Shown here one piece after another: positions 51,575 through 63,957 of a DNA stretch of 64,000 nucleotides. The notes below the pieces were generated by a model. It worked only from the letters and a program-made list of their open reading frames with translations. It was not told the DNA's origin and searched no databases. A program made the position numbers and the translations under genes. Position 1 is the stretch's first letter. Every line of letters starts with the position of its first letter. The stretch covers positions 51,949,386 to 52,013,385 of the forward strand of contig CP154956.1 of assembly GCA_039621445.1 (NCBI GenBank), in the 5' to 3' direction. This stretch comes from Euglena gracilis. Taxonomy: Eukaryota > Euglenida > Euglenophyceae > Euglenales.

Positions 51575-54020
51575 TTAATTATTCTCCTTCAACAAATAGC
51601 TGCATCTCTGGAGCTAACAAATTCACAGGCTTTTCTTTCAACTTTTTCCATAAGAGGGAAAGAGAATTTTTCTCCATTCTTGTCTGCAGATTTGAGACCA
51701 AGTTCAGGGGTAGGCCTTCGCTTGAACAGAACCCTTTCATTGAATCTTCATCCCCCCCCCCCCCCCCAAGTAACCTGGCGGGGCCCTTCCCGCTGGCAGT
51801 ACCTGAATAATAATAAAAAAGCCAAATAACGGGAAATCAAAAAGATGGTTCCAGTGATTTGGCACCCCAGGTTATTTAGTGGGTTAAGCCGTTTGTAACG
51901 TGCCCGAGGGTCACCGCTGGCCGAAGTTTTTAGCCAAAGCAGACGGACGCATTGTATGTTCGCGCGCACATGCGCCTGATTCAGTCGAAAATCTTGAGTG
52001 CCATTTGGGCGGGCGGCATGGTGCTTAGCGCATGTGCCCCCGTTTGAACACAATGTGCACACGATCTGGGGCTGTTGCCACAGAGACACCCAGCTTCCGG
52101 CTCTGTGATCATCATCGCCTGATGAAGGGCTGTCCAAGGGCCAGACTGGGGCTTGAATGGGGTCAAAAATTAAAAAGTCAAACAAAAAAAACATATTTTT
52201 GAAGTCGGGTGGATGAACGATGGTCCAAGATTGCCAAAAACGGATTTTCCCCAAAAATTGACCCGGTTTGCCAAAATATGGCATTTTCGGTATTTTTTCT
52301 ATACATTTTTTTTCATGGAATGTGCTGGAACGGATTTTTTTTTGTTTCAGGATTGCCCTGGGCAAAGCATGGTTTTTTGAATTTGGGTCTGGGATGCTCT
52401 CTTTTTTTTGCAAGTCCGATTTCGACCAGTGTTCATGTTGCGTGCAACCCGAAAATTTGATCTGTGTGGGTGGGAACCTTAAAATTTAATGAAATTTTAG
52501 CCTGCCGACTGCAGATCAGTTGTGGATCTTTGCCATAAATCAGGATGTTTTGGGTGCGTTTCAGAACGAAGAAGGAGCGGTTCTTAAGGGGATGCCTTTA
52601 AAGAAAAGCAAAAAAATTTCGTCCCTTATGGACCGCCCTTGCTTTGCATTTGTAATTTCCTTCAGAAACAAGCGTACATCCGTTAAAAACGCTCATCATT
52701 TCTCAAAGTTTTTGGCCTGGCACCGCGCCCCAAAAGCAGTGCACCTCAAAGCGAAGGTGATGTTGTTTCCGTTCACAAATAAAGAGTGCCGCTGCACACA
52801 AACGCAGCTGCGCATGCATGGAAGTGCACCACACAACATGGCACCACCTCTAATAGATGGCCCACCTTTTATCGACAGGGCACCACAGATCTCTGTGTGT
52901 AAGCACACTGAATATTTCCGAGGAGGGGTTGCAAAAGGGGTCCACAGACGAACCTCTGAACTAGACTCACACTCATGTATTTTTTTTTCGTTCCCAAGTT
53001 GCTCGGGGTTGAGCGCAGGTGCGCACGTCCACATGGATATGGCCCTGGGGCACCCCCTTCCAGGTGTCAATTTCTGTTCCCTTGTAAGCCTTTTACCGTT
53101 CTAAACCAGAGAACCCTCTCCGCCTCTGTCTTCTGGCGACAGCCTACCCTTTGCTGAACGCAAAGCGCGCCATCTGAAGGTTCTCCCACCCTCGCCCGTC
53201 ACACCAGCAAGATAAATGGGGGCTCATCCATCACTTTCCTCTTCTGTGGAGCCTCCCGGTGCTGTTCTGGGACAGTGGTAGACGCCCCCTGAGCCATATT
53301 CAGCACCGAACCGCGAGCACCTGCGCCTGCACACGTATTCATTGTGTGCGCACTTGCGCACAACTGAGGACGAAATGAGGCCATGCGTTCTGGGATGAAA
53401 ACCCAGGACATGTCACCTGGGTTGAAAACCCAGGCAGAAAGTGTCGTGCGCATGTGGGTGCCACAGGTGTCGGATTGTGCGCACGATCCGTCATATTAAG
53501 CGTGCACATACAGACGAGATTGGGAGGTCAGATCTTGCGCAGGTGTGCCCAAGGGGGTGTCCCCATGTGCGCAGGCAGTGCGATAGTGCCATGTGATGGG
53601 CACATGTCACTCTTTTCAAGCATCGCAAGTTCACAGACAGCGGAGGGTCCGGGGCTTTCTTTGTCAAATGCTTTAAGTGTCATTTAGGCCTTCTAATTTG
53701 ATGCCAGGCTTCTTTTTAAGGAAGTGTGTACCCCCCTGAGGGGTGGGTGCTCTGGGCAGGCAGGGGGCAGGGCCCTTTTAACCCCCTCCGGGGAGGGGGA
53801 TTTTGTGGTGGCCCAAAAATGGCCATTCTCAAACAAAGTTTGCCTGGTTTGGCGGGCACCAGGGTCCAAAACCGACCCCCCTTCCGGGGGGGGGGGGGGC
53901 TGTGCCTGCTATGGCAGGCACCCCAAAGCACAAGGCACCCTCCCGGGTTTGGTAAAAAGAAGCCTGGTTGGTGCAGAGATATGTGGTTGCTGGCCGCCTT
54001 TTGACCATTGGGAGCTGCAG
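51575..54020. other. No gene seen
   Basis: Unique-looking intergenic or intronic DNA. It contains a C-run at 51751-51767 and GC-rich mini-hairpins (CCCCCTCCGGGGAGGGGG near 53783, and a C/G foldback near 53875-53900). Confidence 0.35.
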
Positions 54021-54200
54021 AGGTGGATAATCTCTTCAATGGAATTAATATGTTGGCACCATCAAGCGAAGTCTTGCCCGGAGGTCATGCAAAACCTCGT
54101 TGAATTCTTGAAGGAGGACCTCAGCCACCTATTTGATGAACAAGGAATTGATGCAAGCAAGTACGACAAGAATGTCAAATTCCAAGATCCTGCACAGGGA
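54021..54200 (+). other. Exon or exon relic of a DUF2358-like (SnoaL-fold) protein
   Basis: After GAGCTGCAG (acceptor) one frame reads EVDNLFNGINMLAPSSE; one base later the adjacent frame reads CPEVMQNLVEFLKEDLSHLF and continues DEQGIDASKYDKNVKFQDP. The pattern LKEDLxHLFDxQGID..YDxxVKFxDP resembles DUF2358, a plant/algal domain of unknown function sometimes fused to a SOUL domain. The single-base frame slip near 54073 means a pseudogene or a sequence error. The downstream donor is unclear. It is the best host-protein similarity in the window. Family assignment is from memory of the pattern, not from a search. Confidence 0.42.
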
Positions 54201-56300
54201 CAGACCTGTCTGTTTTTGTTTTTTTTTTGCCAAAGGGCGATGATCAAGAAAGTGTGTTTTCAGCCAAATTTCGCCATAAGGACCCACTCTGTTGCCGCAG
54301 GCGGTTCTGCCTGCGGACATTGAGTGCTTTCATCCAAAACGGGGCCTGAAAACGACCCCCCAACAAGAGCATTAATTTGGAAACGTTTTAGATTGCGCAA
54401 TTGCGCAAGGCAAGTCCACTTTTATGAGCTGAGTCCGAAGGAAAATGCTTAAGACATCCAAAAAATCACATTTATGTATGCAAAATGGCCAAGCCAACTA
54501 CCTTTAAATGTGAGGTCGACTGCCTGAGTAGTTGGAACTCCTTTTCAGTGGAAGTCAGGTATTACATAGGTAACAAATCTGTCTGAATGCTCTTTCGTTT
54601 CACAGGGTGACAGGGTCGCAGGATACATCCGCCACCGGCCACAAGAATGCAGCCTAATGTAGTGGCATTTCAACTTCTTTGTCAGGATCGACCTGGTGTT
54701 ATTTCCACCAGCTGTATGCCTAACCACAGTCCAGTGTCTCTCGCGCAAAACTTATTCAGTTCTCTATCCCACTCCTTGCTTTGAAGCTCACCATATCTAT
54801 TAGTACTGTCTGAGAGGCTTTGGCTGCTTTAAAGCTGACGAGTCTGTCGGCCTGTATCTGGCGTGTCAAATGAGCTTGCGTACCCTTCCGAGGCCCTTCT
54901 GCGTTGGGTTTGCTGTTTCGAGATGTGCACTATATATTTCACATAGAGCCGAAGTTGTCTGACTGATTCCAACTGACACATAGGAACATCACAGTCCCTG
55001 ACTTTCATACTCTCTGAGGAATTTCTGATGCTCTCCGGGCTTTCACGCATTCTGAGGTGTAAAGTGATCTACCAGTTCTTCGCTATCAAGCAAATATATG
55101 TCCTTCTAGAAACAAGCCATTCTCTGGCGAGGAAGTTGACTCGCCCCTTCAAATTGATTTTGTAGGTTTGTTCTTGAGGGTTACAGGTGCAGCCCGGACC
55201 ATGTCAGCGACTTCATCATAATGAACGCAAGGGCACTCCTTCAGTGCTATATGATCTTTTTATTTCGTCCCCCCAAATTAAGCAACCTGTTGCTTAAATC
55301 CTTTCAGAGGGTTGCTTAAATTTTGGTTTCACCATACACCCCGAGGGCTTGCCCAAATTCAGACCAAACGGTCAACGGAAAAAACGTCTCTCTTTGTTCA
55401 GATAAAGGGAGGAGGAGGAGGTGCTTTTTTTTCCCAGAGCGAAAATGCATGCAACAACATAAACCGTCCCAAAAACGGAAGAGATTTGACCGGTTTGATT
55501 ATTTTCCCCAGCATTGGGCTGTTATTGGTTGTTCAAGCTTGCTGCTATTTCAAAAGGAAATTATTGCAAAAACCCCAATTTCTGGCCGAAGACCCCCCCC
55601 CCCACAAACTGCTCAGATATGTTTGCCACGTGTCTACAAAGCATTTTGGACACGTTCTGGCACTGTTTATTTTGGGTCCCCAGACGCTGACTTCCTGCCC
55701 GAAACGGCGTTCTGAACGCCGGTTCGGGCGTGAGGCTGGAGCCCCCTCGGGGCCAACCAACCAAACCTTGTCTTATAAACCCCCACCCTGGGGAAAAAAT
55801 GAAAACCGCCGGGGACGATTTTTTTGGCCGCAAACCACCCAAAAACTGATTTTTCGGCAATTTTTTTTTGAGACCGACCGTCATCAAAAATGCCATTTTT
55901 GACCAATTTTGCCGAAAATTGCCAATTTTGGAGGTTTGGGGGGGGGAATGGTCGGATTTCCATCAACAATTCCTTGACTTACCTCCCCCCACTTATAACC
56001 CCGCCCCTTCGGCTGACCAACCAAACTGGATCCTATAAAGCCCGGGCGTTTATCAGTGGTGGTGGGTTATGCTTTTAATGGCATTTTTAGCATTTTATTC
56101 ATTTTAATTTATGTTTTAATGGCATAATGGGCTTTTTTGTGCATTTTCCCTTCTTTTGTACCTCAATTTCAAGGGTTGCTTGATTTTGGAATTTTCCCTG
56201 GTCCCTGGGGGTTAGCTTCAATTTGGAAGGGGTTTGACTTTATTCACATTTTCCCCCGAAAATTTTCGTGTTGAATTTTGGGTGTTCACTGTCTGGGTCG
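54201..56300. other. No confident gene
   Basis: Contains TTGCTTAAAT/AAGCAAC small inverted repeats (55281-55320) and a CGGCGTTCTGAACGCCGG hairpin near 55703-55722, like those at 38.1 kb. Minus-strand fragments at 54545-55050 look faintly protein-like but are broken. Confidence 0.3.
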
Positions 56301-56332
56301 AAAGGTGGGCAAGCTCCAATCCTCCGAAAAAG
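56296..56332 (+). other. Possible exon end with strong splice donor
   Basis: CCGAAAAAG|GTAAGT at 56332/56333 is a consensus donor. The upstream frame reads GRKVGKLQSSEK. The exon start is not defined. Confidence 0.25.
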
Positions 56333-56895
56333 GTAAGTCTTGCTTACGTTCGAGGAGAATAATCAGGAAAACCAGTTGCCGGGAAGGGGTGTTTGATTTT
56401 GTTTCCGGATTCGGAGGAATCTTGCCACAACCTTTTGGGGGGGGGCAGTCCCTGCAGAACCTTGCAGTGCCATTTTTTGAGGCCTCCAAAACGATCACCA
56501 ACAGTTCCCTGAGGCCTCTCTCCCACCACCCCTTAGGGTGGGTGGGTGAGGGACCCCCTTCAACACATAAGCACTTGAAAGATCAATGGAAGGCCCGAAC
56601 CCCCACGTAATTCCAGGGACCTCAGAGGGAAGGCTAGTGATGACGTTGGAAACTTGAAGCAGGCACTCCAACGCCTTCTACACCAAAGTCGCTAGAAATT
56701 CTTTTTTGGCCATGGCGGTCCACAAGGGACAGGATTTATTCTTTTTTTTAAGGGGCAGGATTTTCTCTGTTCTTTCTCCTGTCAAGGACCGCCCCTTGAG
56801 GAACGCCCCCAACTCGAACGGGGTCAAATTTTTTTTAAAAAATTAATGATCACATTGAAATCACATTTTTGATGTTTTGGCTGGTTTGGCGATAG

Positions 56896-57118
56896 TCCAC
56901 GAACGCCGCCGTCCCCACTGACCCTGTGCCGTCGTTTCCCCGGGCCCGGGCCCACCGCCTTTGCCTCCGCCAGCGCTCCGCTCTGCCCGCGGCCGTTGCC
57001 GGTGCCAGTGCCAATGCAAGCCTGGAAGGGCCTCAACCGCCGGCTGTGCTTCCACGCCCCGCCTGGCTTTGCCCTCTCAAAGCCCCCGCCCAAGTCGTCT
57101 CCTCTGAAGGCTTCTAAG
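56896..57118 (+). other. Possible GC-rich exon ending AAG|GTGTGC
   Basis: A locally GC-rich block in T-rich surroundings. One frame ends FALSKPPPKSSPLKASK at a donor-like GTGTGC (57119). The start is not defined. Confidence 0.25.
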
Positions 57119-57574
57119 GTGTGCTGTTTTTTTTTGCACAACCACAGTTCCAACGCTCATCTGGCCGGAAGGGGGGCGTCGGGGGAGGGTGAGGAGCACC
57201 TTGCTGACGTGTGTCCCCCCCCCCCCCCGAGGACGACTGACTGGTGGCTCTAGGTGACCCCTTGGCAGGGTAAAAAGTGAGCGTTTGCTTTTGTACAGGG
57301 GAAGGGGGGCAGAGTTGTACAGCCCATGGGCGACGGGTGGGGGTTGACCCTCCCCACCCCCAAGTCTTCTCGTATTCCCGGGGGCCAATTTTTATGCTTT
57401 TTTTGGGCCGCCTTCACCGCCCAAGGAATTCTTCTTTGCGCGGTGCTGTGGGGGGTTGGGGGTCGAATCCCCCACCTCCACCTCCGGGTGTGAGTCGACT
57501 CCCCAGGCCTTCCTGTACAGGCCTTGGGGGGGGTTTGACAAACCCCCTGGAACTAAAGACTTTTTCTTCCCCAG
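57119..57574. other. Intron-like, no gene seen
   Basis: C/G runs and T-rich DNA; ends in the acceptor TTTTTCTTCCCCAG. Confidence 0.3.
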
Positions 57575-57601
57575 CACTTTGCACCGGAAATTGTGAAACT
57601 T
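57575..57601 (+). other. Possible 27-nt micro-exon
   Basis: Acceptor TTTTTCTTCCCCAG, then nine codons HFAPEIVKL, then donor GTATGT. It is in phase 0 on both sides, compatible with the block ending at 57118 and with the exon at 60290. Confidence 0.35.
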
Positions 57602-60289
57602 GTATGTTTGTGTTTACTATCTGTTTTGGTCAATTTGTTGGAAAAAAATAATCTGAAAACGCAATTTTGGGTCATTTTCTGAAGTCCAGAAAGCTTTTTT
57701 TATGTCTTTGAGCTAGGTTTTTTTCCCCAGGGGAGAGAAGGTTCCGGGACCATCCCCTCCTTCTCTCCCCACTTATTTAATACCCTCCCCTGGAGGGGGG
57801 GGTCGGCCAGAATTGGCCAAAAAAATGTCCATCCGACGCCGAAGGGCCCCAGAAACTTTTTAAAATCTTTTAAGCCAAAATCCATTTGTTTCGAGCCATT
57901 TTTTGGGGGGTTGAGTGGTCGACCGACCCCCTCCCCCGAGGGGTTGGATGCGGCTGTTTTTTTTTGAAAAGTAATTGACTGGTTCTGGAAAGTCGAAAGA
58001 GACCCTCTCCCCATGGGGGTCGGTAAGCAGTTGATGTGTGGTTGTTTCAGAAAGTGTGTTATTGAACGTATTGTTGCAGGAAGTCTACTTATTTTGAGTT
58101 TGGCAGGGATGGGAAATGCTTCGATTGTTGCAAGAACATTGATGATTACCTCCCTCTTCGATACAGACGAACAATTTTTCAAAAACGATGATGGTTGTTT
58201 GGGTCTCCGAAAGTAATTTTGTTTGCTTAATTTTTTCAGGCATCTTTTTGCTCTTTTATCCATACGTTAGCCTTACTTGCATGAGCATAACAGGCAAATT
58301 GCATAGCATCCCCCTCAATAAAACTGATTTGTATATTAGAAATCCAGAGAGGTGTGGTTGGCTTATGTCTTTCTGATTGACCACCTCCATGTGCACTATT
58401 GCTTTTCTTTTTGGCCGCCATAAATTTGGGTGCATGTTTGTGGTTGATCGCCGAGGGGAAATTTAATCAGGTCCTGATTGGGTAGCCCCCCCCCCCCTGC
58501 AACACCTCACCCCGTGTTTCTGGGAGCATCAATTTTTGACCCCAAAATTTTTTCCCTGTGCCAAAGGCGCCGGGTGGATTTGTCAAAAATACCCGCGAAA
58601 ACGCCGTGGGAGGTGGAGGGGTTTTCCACCCCCCACCTCCCAGGTAGGCGGGTCGATCCCCCCCGTGCAACCCTGGGGGGGGTCGACCAGCCCCCCCTAC
58701 ATACATTCCCGCAACCCCTGACTATTGGCCTCAATCACTGATCCGTTGAGCCCCTAGAAATCTATGGTCACAGTGAACTAGTTGGAGAATCCAGGTAAAT
58801 AGTTTTGTGCAACCGTTCACCTTTTATTTTAAACCCATTTTAAGCCATTGCTGATTATCTTTTTAAATATGAACTCCACAACTTGAGAATGATGGAAGCA
58901 GTGAGTGTCAAGGCGTGAAGGGATTATCCAGGCTGAATGGAAAACCCTATGGACAGGGGGGGGGTATTCAAGATGCATAGTTTGCTTTTTTTTACATAAT
59001 CGAAAAATTCGAAAAATTTCCAAACGTCGCATTTTTTGTATAACTTTGCGTATTTCCTACCAATTTTTTTTTGGGCAATTGCAAGGCAAATTACTTTTCT
59101 ACCAGACAAATGCAAGTTGCATCTGCACATTTTTGGACCAATTCACACCAGCAGTAGCTGCATGATATGATGAAATATGAGTGGATGCAACTGGGCAAAC
59201 CAACCATGTCATTTTGCAAGTTTTCACCGCATTTTCCTTTGGTGTCATTTTTTTGGTGTTTTCGAATTGTTTCGAGGGTTTTCGAATTTTTTTTGAAGAA
59301 AAAAATGCAAGACGCTGTTTAGCTTTCATGTGCCTTGGTAGAGAAAGGTGCAAATAATTGTCCAAAACATGCACCGTGTTGCATAGAAAATACTGCTGTA
59401 AAGTAGAGTGAAACTTTTTCCAAGTCCTCTCCAGCAGAAAGTGTACAGCCCGGGGACGTCCTAAAGGAATTTACATTCAACTTGGATTTTATTTTTTTTT
59501 GCATATTTTTTGCATTTTCTCTCTCTCTCTCTCTCTCTCTTAATGTTTTTTTTTGCATTGTGTATTTTGACGTGCCTTGTCGCATATTCCCCACCCCTGC
59601 TATGGGTTGTGGGTGGGGGGTGGGCCCTGCCCCTTTTAAGGGGATTTCTAATTTCTAATTTGAGGGAATTTCTAATTTTAAGGAAAGCCAGACCCCACCT
59701 TGCCCCCAGGCGGTCCAGCCCTCACCTTTTTTTGCAGCTCCAGGATGTGAACCCCCCCAGGGCCGGGGGTCGGGTGATGGTGGAGTGCAGGCGAGGCAGG
59801 GGTGGGGCGGGTGTAGAGTGCAGCGCCCTCTGCGCTGCACTCTGCAGCGCAGAACGCCGACTGTTTTTTGGAAAACGGGAAAAAATGGCCAACAATGGCA
59901 ATTTTGGTCGTGTTTGAGTTTTCATCTCGGATTTTTGGTGGATGAATTCCAACCCAGCTGGATTTGGGCTTTTTCTTTGCCTGTTTTCGGGTTCCAGGTG
60001 GGTCCAGCCCGGCAGCCGCAACAGGACCCACCCCTGGACCCCACCCCCTTGGGGGGGGGGGTCAGCCAGCACCTTTTCCAGCCAGCTGGCTGGACACTCG
60101 TCCTGAGGAGATTTCTTGCCCCCTTCCTTCTTCCGGTGTCACAAGTTTTAGATTACAATTTTCGTTCTGCTCAAAGAAAGTTTTTCTTTGTGCCTTCAGG
60201 GAGGGTATCCGATTGGGGTATCGAACCCCCCCCCACCAGGCTTTTCGGTGCAGCCCTGGGGATTACGTACCGTCATTGTTGCACATCAG
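57602..60289. other. Intron-like, no confident gene
   Basis: T-rich with G/C runs. Open fragments at about 58040-58210 and 58240-58375 (the latter with AATAAA near 58317) show no clear family. Confidence 0.3.
59518..59540. repeat. (CT)n microsatellite
   Basis: Uninterrupted CT dinucleotides, about 11 units. Confidence 0.95.
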
Positions 60290-60400
60290 GCGAAGCCAAG
60301 GGTTCCAAAAGTGGCGCCGGTTGCCCAGCCGATGTCAGCCAAGCAGTTGGCCATCGAGCGGACGGTCTATGAGTTCACCATGCAGCACTTGAAGCGTAAG
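60290..60400 (+). other. Candidate host exon, 37 codons
   Basis: The acceptor ...TTGTTGCACATCAG precedes exactly 37 codons with a protein-like composition (SAKQLAIERTVYEFTMQHLK), followed by the donor AAG|GTGGGT. No family recognised. Confidence 0.42.
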
Positions 60401-60991
60401 GTGGGTTTCCCTCAGTCTCTGTCGGATTCCAGAACAACGGGATTTCCTCCCTGCTCGCAGTGTGATGCTTTATTGATGGCCAACCCCACACTAAGCTCTT
60501 AGGAGGTTCAGGAAGATTGTAAGTCAAGGAATCTTTGTTTGCCGGAGGACCCCCTTCCAGGGAAGGAGGTCCAGCCAGCCATCCACCTTTTTCCAGCCCA
60601 GGAACCCCCCTTTGACCAGCTTTGATCCTGTCCAGGTGTCTGGACAGTGACGGCTGTTTTTTTTTTGCCTTGGAGGAGAAAGGGCTCAAATGACCGATTT
60701 CCAATGCATAGTTCGTTGTTTTGAAGGGCCCTTTTGATTTCCCCCCATTTGACCCTGTTTTGGGCCAATTTCCAGCCGGGAGCCCTGAATGGGGGGTTGA
60801 GCCAAGCGGCCTTTTTTTTCAGCCAGGCAATTTTCATCAGCGTCTGACCTATTTTTTTTTTTGACCTACTCCAGGGGGACCATTAAACAACGTCCTTCCC
60901 CAGCCCGATATTACCCTGAAGGTGTGGTTTTTATTCTGACAGTATAAATTTTTTTACCCCCTGCATTAATGCTTATGCTTACTCATAAAAG
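60401..60991. other. Intron-like, no gene seen
   Basis: T-rich; nothing recognised. Confidence 0.3.
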
Positions 60992-61022
60992 CCAAACCAT
61001 AGCTGCCCGAATTTTCAAGGAG
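60992..61022 (+). other. Possible short exon with strong donor
   Basis: TTCAAGGAG|GTGAGT at 61022/61023 is a near-perfect donor. The proposed start after ACTCATAAAAG is uncertain. Confidence 0.28.
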
Positions 61023-61797
61023 GTGAGTAATACTTCGTGGTGTCAGGGGTGGTGAACAGTATTTCGTCTGTTAGGTGGTCCTTCCCAGACACTATTTTCA
61101 AGGCAATTTTCTTAAAAATTTTAAGGCATTTTATTTTTTTAAAGGATTTTGAAGTTTAAGGCATTCTAAAGGCATTTTTAAGGTGCTATTGTCTGGGCGT
61201 CGGGCCAACTTTTTTGGTTTTGCACGTTCATCCAAAAGCAAAAAGAGTAAAAAAAAAGTTTTTATGTTTGGGTTGGATTGATAATGTTCCAGCTCCATGG
61301 GCATTTTTTTCTCTGGAGGTGTTTTGTTTTTATCGAGATTTTGCAATTGCATTTTTGCTCAGTTGGTGAAAATTCTGCCACTCTGATTTTTTTAAAGGAA
61401 ATTTGAGGTTTTTTTAAGGTTTTTTTTTAAAAAATGGGCATTAAAAAACAATACCTGATCCCATCATGGACTCATTTGACACCTACGTGACCCCATCCCC
61501 AGGGTGGGAGTGGGTGGGTGGGTGGGTGGGTTGGGGCTGCTTGACCTCGGGGGGGGGGGGAGGCAGTAATTAGATGCTGCCATATGGGCATGTGTGTATG
61601 TTCTCAGGTTAGTTTATCTGAAAATATCCGGAAAATAATTCTTCCCTTCAATCGTACCACGTCATTTTCTCTTTAAGTCCAAGGATTAACAGAAATGCAT
61701 TCCTTTCAAAAATTTTAGTTGGAGTTTTTCGTGATTTTGGGAAATCTTCATTTTGTGCTAGTTTGTGGTTTTTTTCATTTTTTCTTTTGTGCTGAAC
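61023..61797. other. Intron-like, no gene seen
   Basis: T-rich DNA with a short GGGT array near 61507-61530. Confidence 0.3.
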
Positions 61798-61881
61798 ATG
61801 GTATGGTATGGTATGGTATGGTATGGTATGGTATGGTATGGTATGGTATGGTATGGTGTGGTATGGTATGGTATGGTATGG
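61798..61881. repeat. (ATGGT)n pentanucleotide microsatellite
   Basis: About 16 tandem ATGGT units with one or two variant units. Confidence 0.95.
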
Positions 61882-61967
61882 CATGATCTGGATTCATCAC
61901 AGCCCCGTGTTCCCATTTTATTATTATCTTTTTATATATTTTATATTCATTATTTATCTTTTTTGAG

Positions 61968-62089
61968 ATGGATGATTCCACAGGACAATTGGAAAATGTT
62001 GCGAGTGATATTTTGAAATTGCGAAGAGGGAAAAAAAAGTGCGACAAAATCAAAAATGAAAGGAGGAAGACGTGGTTGATGGGGACCAT
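61968..62089 (+). other. Candidate host exon beginning with ATG
   Basis: Acceptor-like TTATCTTTTTTGAG, then ATG and a charged frame (MDDSTGQLENVASDILKLRR, then Lys/Arg-rich), ending at donor CAT|GTATGT. No family recognised. Confidence 0.33.
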
Positions 62090-62445
62090 GTATGTATTTA
62101 GTGACCCCCGTGGGGTGTGGGGGGCATTTTTCCCTGCCCAGACTTTTCTTCCCCCTTCGAAAACCCACTTACCCATGACCACCCGGGGGGTTTCCCCCCC
62201 CCCCCCCCCAAACCCAGCCAAAATTCGCCGAAAACCTGAAAAAAATTCCGACCCGGCCTTTGGAAGGTAAAACCCTGACCCATGGCGCACCCCACCCCTG
62301 TGGGGGCCCAGCAGTTAAACGGGGGGTGGGGTCAGACCCCAATGCGTTGAAAAAGTGGGTTTGGACCCCAATTTAGCCTTTTTCGCGCCATTGGAGATGT
62401 CCTGGACAAATATGTTGTATGGAAGTCTTGCTCAACATTGGATAG
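62090..62445. other. No gene seen
   Basis: G/C-run-rich DNA; nothing recognised. Confidence 0.3.
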
Positions 62446-62500
62446 GGGTCAGGGTTAGGGTAGGCTAGGGTTTGGGAATAGGGTTAGGGTTAGGAACGGA
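62446..62500. repeat. Interstitial telomere-like motifs
   Basis: Several TTAGGG/TAGGGT units interleaved with variants (GGGTTAGGGT, GGGTTAGGGTTAGG). Confidence 0.6.
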
Positions 62501-62700
62501 AGACTATTGAGTTGAACTGAATAGAGGAATTAAGTAAAGTTTGGCTTTAAATTGGGCCTAATTTTGGCCTGAATTCAGGCCGAGTTTTTCTTGGTGCCAA
62601 ACCTCCGAACTTCGGTCTGGCCATAACCCTGATCCCTTTATTTTACAACACCTAACTTTACTCCAAAAAAATAGAACTCAAAAGAATATATCAAGAAATT

Positions 62701-62701
62701 G

Positions 62702-62758
<57 letters not shown>

Positions 62759-63312
62759 AGGATAACATATACATATACTTATACATATACATATACATAT
62801 ACATATATATGTACATATGTACATATATGTATATATATGTATACATATATATATACATATACATATACATATGTACATATACATATGCATATATACATAT
62901 ACATATACGTATATACATATACATATACATACACATATACATATACGTATGCATATACCTATACCTATACATATACCTATACATATACCTATTCATATAC
63001 ATATACATATACATCTACATCTACATCTACATCTACATATACATATACATATATGTGTATATATATGTATATACATATATATGCATATATATGTATATAT
63101 ACATATGTATATATACATATATATGCATATGTATATATACATATATACATATATATGTATATATATGTATACATATGTATATATGTATATATATGTATAT
63201 ATATGTATATATATGTATATATATACATATATATGTATATATACATATGTATGTATGTATATGCATATATGTATATATGTATATATTTATATATGTATGT
63301 ATGTATATATAT
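62701..63312. repeat. (TATACA/TATG)n microsatellite block
   Basis: About 600 bp of TATACA, TATATG and CATCTA variants. The long open frames of Tyr/Ile/Thr here are repeat artefacts. Confidence 0.95.
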
Positions 63313-63316
63313 GGCA

Positions 63317-63362
63317 GGTGGGAAGTTTAATACCCCCCGGGGGGGGTATTAAACTTCCCACC
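63317..63362. repeat. Perfect palindrome, copy 1
   Basis: The arm GGTGGGAAGTTTAATACCCC and its complement are separated by a few G/C bases. An almost identical copy is at 63619-63665. Confidence 0.92.
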
Positions 63363-63384
63363 AGGTTGGGCACCCCCGTTATTG

Positions 63385-63533
63385 AAGGTATAGGGTTAGG
63401 TGCGCTGTAGGGCTATGCTGATTTGCGCCAATTGGCCACGTTGCACTAATCGGCTATGTTGCGCAACATAGCCGATTAGCGCAATGTAGCCAATTAGCAC
63501 AAATCAGCATGTGCGCACCTAACCCTATACCTT
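63385..63533. repeat. 149-bp imperfect palindrome
   Basis: The outer arms (63385-63405 and 63513-63533) pair perfectly over 21 bp and the centre (63448-63479) over 16 bp with no loop; between them pairing is partial. The outer arm includes TAGGGTTAGG. Confidence 0.9.
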
Positions 63534-63618
63534 CCATTAAGGGGTGTGTCCAAAAAAAAAAAAAGAAAAAAAAAAAAACAAAAAAAAAACAACAAAAAAA
63601 AAAAAAAAAAAACAACCT

Positions 63619-63665
63619 GGTGGGAAGTTTAATACCCCCCGGGGGGGGGTATTAAACTTCCCACC
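63619..63665. repeat. Perfect palindrome, copy 2
   Basis: Same arm as copy 1, preceded by an A-rich tract (63551-63613) and followed by further TATACA repeat. Confidence 0.92.
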
Positions 63666-63670
63666 CGCCT

Positions 63671-63838
63671 TATATATACATATACATATACATATACATA
63701 TGCATACATATACATATACATATATATACATATACATATATATGTATATATACATATATATGTACATATATACATATATACGTATATATGTATATATACA
63801 TATATACATATATACATATATATATATATATACATATA
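63671..63838. repeat. (TATACA)n microsatellite, second block
   Basis: About 170 bp of the same repeat as 62701-63312. Confidence 0.93.
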
Positions 63839-63957
63839 ACCTAATATATACCTATATACACCTAACACCCGTCTATAAGTTAGGCTTAACCCTAAGCTTA
63901 ACTCGCGCACCTAACCCTATTCCATAATTAACGCAAAAAAAATTATCTTGACCCCCA

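Noticed and set aside
54545-55050. Minus-strand fragments with protein-like composition
   Set aside because: Two short frames in different phases, with no recognised family and no splice support; insufficient to call a gene or transposase.
62446-62500. True chromosome end
   Set aside because: Only a few irregular TTAGGG-type units, followed by 1.5 kb of other sequence; treated as interstitial.
62701-63352. Long Tyr/Ile/Thr open frames
   Set aside because: All six frames stay open because the DNA is a TATACA-type repeat; not proteins.
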